From: a virus
Strand: one strand, 5' to 3'
DNA length: 21,122 nt
IMG/VR virus record: IMGVR_UViG_3300005511_000096
Coordinates: 1 to 21,122 of that record
The notes under the pieces were generated by a model, which saw only the letters and a list, made by a program, of their open reading frames with translations, was not told the DNA's origin and made no database searches. Every line of letters begins with the position of its first letter. Positions within the stretch are counted from its first letter, which is position 1. Shown here piece after piece: positions 20,043 to 21,122 of the stretch. A program made the translations under genes and the position numbers.

Positions 20043-20072
20043 GCGGACCGGCGGACCGTTTGCGGACCGTTT
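20043..20072. repeat. Three short tandem copies after the ligase stop
   Basis: GCGGACCG occurs three times back to back, directly after the ligase stop. The second and third copies carry an added TTT, making identical 11-base units at 20051-20061 and 20062-20072. No function is evident; slippage or a protein site are possible. Confidence 0.6.
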
Positions 20073-20089
20073 CATTGGACAGAATAGGA

Positions 20090-20118
20090 ACAGGCGGGAA
20101 CATATGGAAATCGCCTGT
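20090..20118. repeat. Inverted repeat / hairpin in convergent gap
   Basis: ACAGGCG (20090-20096) and CGCCTGT (20112-20118) pair perfectly around a 15-base loop. It lies between two convergent genes and may stabilise or end transcripts. No T tract follows on either strand. Confidence 0.45.
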
Positions 20119-20136
20119 CCCGGATTCATTGGGCTT

Positions 20137-20160
20137 TCCCGAAGCATCCTCCGTTCGGGA
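20137..20160. terminator. Second hairpin in convergent gap
   Basis: TCCCGAA (20137-20143) and TTCGGGA (20154-20160) form seven perfect pairs with a 10-base loop. It could act as a bidirectional transcript end between the ligase remnant and the membrane gene. Without a T tract an intrinsic terminator is doubtful. Confidence 0.35.
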
Positions 20161-20201
20161 CGTGGGGGTCTAGTGCTGCAGCTCAGGCATGCAGGATCCG
20201 C

Positions 20202-20918
20202 TCAAGCGGCTATGAGCACGATGGCGGCCATGAAAGAGCCGAAAGCGAATACGCCTACCGAGCCAAAGATAAGTGCGTTCCCAATGTCGATGACCGGGTT
20301 CAGGTGCCGTCCCAGGTAGCGCCCAATCGCATATAGCTTCGAATGGTTTGTGTTTCCCAACAGCGCTCCCCTTACCGTGGCTTGCACCTCGACGGCCCTT
20401 AAAAACATTATGCCGTGACCGGTAGCCAGCATTACAAGGCTGAGCACGCTGAACAATATCGTGCACTTTGCTGCAATCGTCGCCCCATGCGTGGGAGACG
20501 AGATCTGGCCCGACAGTACCGCCAAACTTGCCAGAATTGCTGCTCCGTTCAAAAGAACCATGCTTTTCAGCACCTCAATTGAAAGCGACAGCATGCCTTT
20601 CTCGGTGTTCGCGCACCAATCACTCCACATTTTCTTGACGTCATCGACATGAGCTCGCCGGTTCCTAACGAAATCGACATTCGCATCATGGATGGCTTTC
20701 GCCCGCAGCCAATCGGCCTGCCAATTATGGTCAGGTGCAAACTCTCGTTTCTCAAAGATTTTCTCTCGGTAGACCTCGATATAATGCTCGAGATCTGAAA
20801 GCCGAGTTTCAGATGCCCAGCCCTTCTTCCAGCTCGCGAGTATTTGCCCCCACTCTCGCTCTACGTGAGCGGCGATACTCATGTTCATAGGTGGGAGGGG
20901 AATGATCTCATCTGCCAT
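20202..20918 (-). CDS. Membrane protein of unknown function
   Basis: 238 residues from the ATG at 20918, chosen over a GTG at 20948 because an AGGGG lies eight bases before the ATG. The first 120 residues are soluble, charged and helical, with many Trp residues. Then come about three to four hydrophobic helices: 'SMVLLNGAAILASLAVLSG', 'TILFSVLSLVMLATGHGIMF' and a C-terminal pair within 'ALIFGSVGVFAFGSFMAAIV'. The Leu-Leu-Asn-Gly-Ala-Ala phrase is common in a loosely defined group of small bacterial membrane proteins. No enzymatic motif is present. It faces the broken ligase across a hairpin-rich gap and looks like a host or island gene, not a virion gene. Confidence 0.75.
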   Translation of the reverse strand: MADEIIPLPPMNMSIAAHVEREWGQILASWKKGWASETRLSDLEHYIEVYREKIFEKREFAPDHNWQADWLRAKAIHDANVDFVRNRRAHVDDVKKMWSDWCANTEKGMLSLSIEVLKSMVLLNGAAILASLAVLSGQISSPTHGATIAAKCTILFSVLSLVMLATGHGIMFLRAVEVQATVRGALLGNTNHSKLYAIGRYLGRHLNPVIDIGNALIFGSVGVFAFGSFMAAIVLIAA

Positions 20919-21122
20919 TAGAAGTACCCCTGATGATCGTGGTGGCACGGACTATGGCTTATTTGTTCTAGTAGTGGATGATTACTCGAACATATCCACA
21001 GGTAGTTTCTCGCATGCGGCGGCAGCGCTGGTTGCTCCAAACAGCGCTACGAAAGTGCTACGCAATCACGCATAATATTTGATTTTGTTCGTTAAAATTG
21101 GCCGATCCGTCCAGTCGATCAT

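Noticed and set aside
1-21122. CRISPR arrays, insertion sequences or rRNA genes
   Set aside because: No regularly spaced repeats, transposase-like proteins with terminal repeats, or rRNA-like sequence were seen on either strand.

Overview
The window looks like the late (tail and lysis) half of a lambda-like siphoviral prophage or phage remnant in a GC-rich alphaproteobacterium, most likely a member of the Rhizobiaceae or a close relative. The reasons are the codon and protein style, a DUF1833/NlpC-P60/J-type tail-tip set typical of rhizobial siphoviruses, Ala-Asn-Asp-Asn motifs in the tape measure, and a rhizobial-type LigD-family ligase on the right flank. No integrase, repressor, capsid or terminase gene is inside the window, so neither prophage boundary can be fixed.

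Layout. Positions 2-6144 are a tightly packed tail-assembly operon on the + strand: tail tube protein (partial at the window edge), a small unknown, a tail-assembly chaperone pair that may be joined by -1 frameshifting, a tape measure with an internal lysozyme-like domain, a lambda M-like protein, a DUF1833 (L-like) protein and an NlpC/P60 (K-like) protein. Positions 6154-11182 hold a large J-like tail-tip protein with two fibronectin-type domains, a fibre-like protein and a small accessory protein. A reverse-strand membrane gene with its own likely promoter (11186-11482) sits here like a moron. Positions 11659-13376 are the lysis cassette: GH19 endolysin, candidate holin, and an Rz-like/Rz1-like spanin pair with overlapping frames. 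At 13438-16345 come a small unknown and an 857-residue fusion of a phage appendage-like N-terminal half to a FAD-dependent oxidoreductase-like C-terminal half.

The gap after that gene (16346-16530) contains three abutting tRNA-like units. One lacks a D arm but has a Tyr(GUA)-type anticodon loop, one lacks a recognisable anticodon arm, and one is only a 5' half. Next is a five-gene coupled operon (16531-18104) of a winged-helix-like protein and small or membrane proteins of unknown role. It converges, with a one-base gap, on a reverse-strand trio of small proteins (18106-18850), one of which carries a Cys-pair zinc-ribbon pattern.

The right end has a LigD-type ATP-dependent DNA ligase gene broken by a one-base deletion immediately after its nucleophile motif (18994-20042). 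A short region of repeats and hairpins follows, then a reverse-strand membrane protein (20202-20918). Nothing further was recognised in 20919-21122.

The two observations most worth following are the tail-appendage/flavoprotein fusion and the array of armless tRNA-like units directly behind it.
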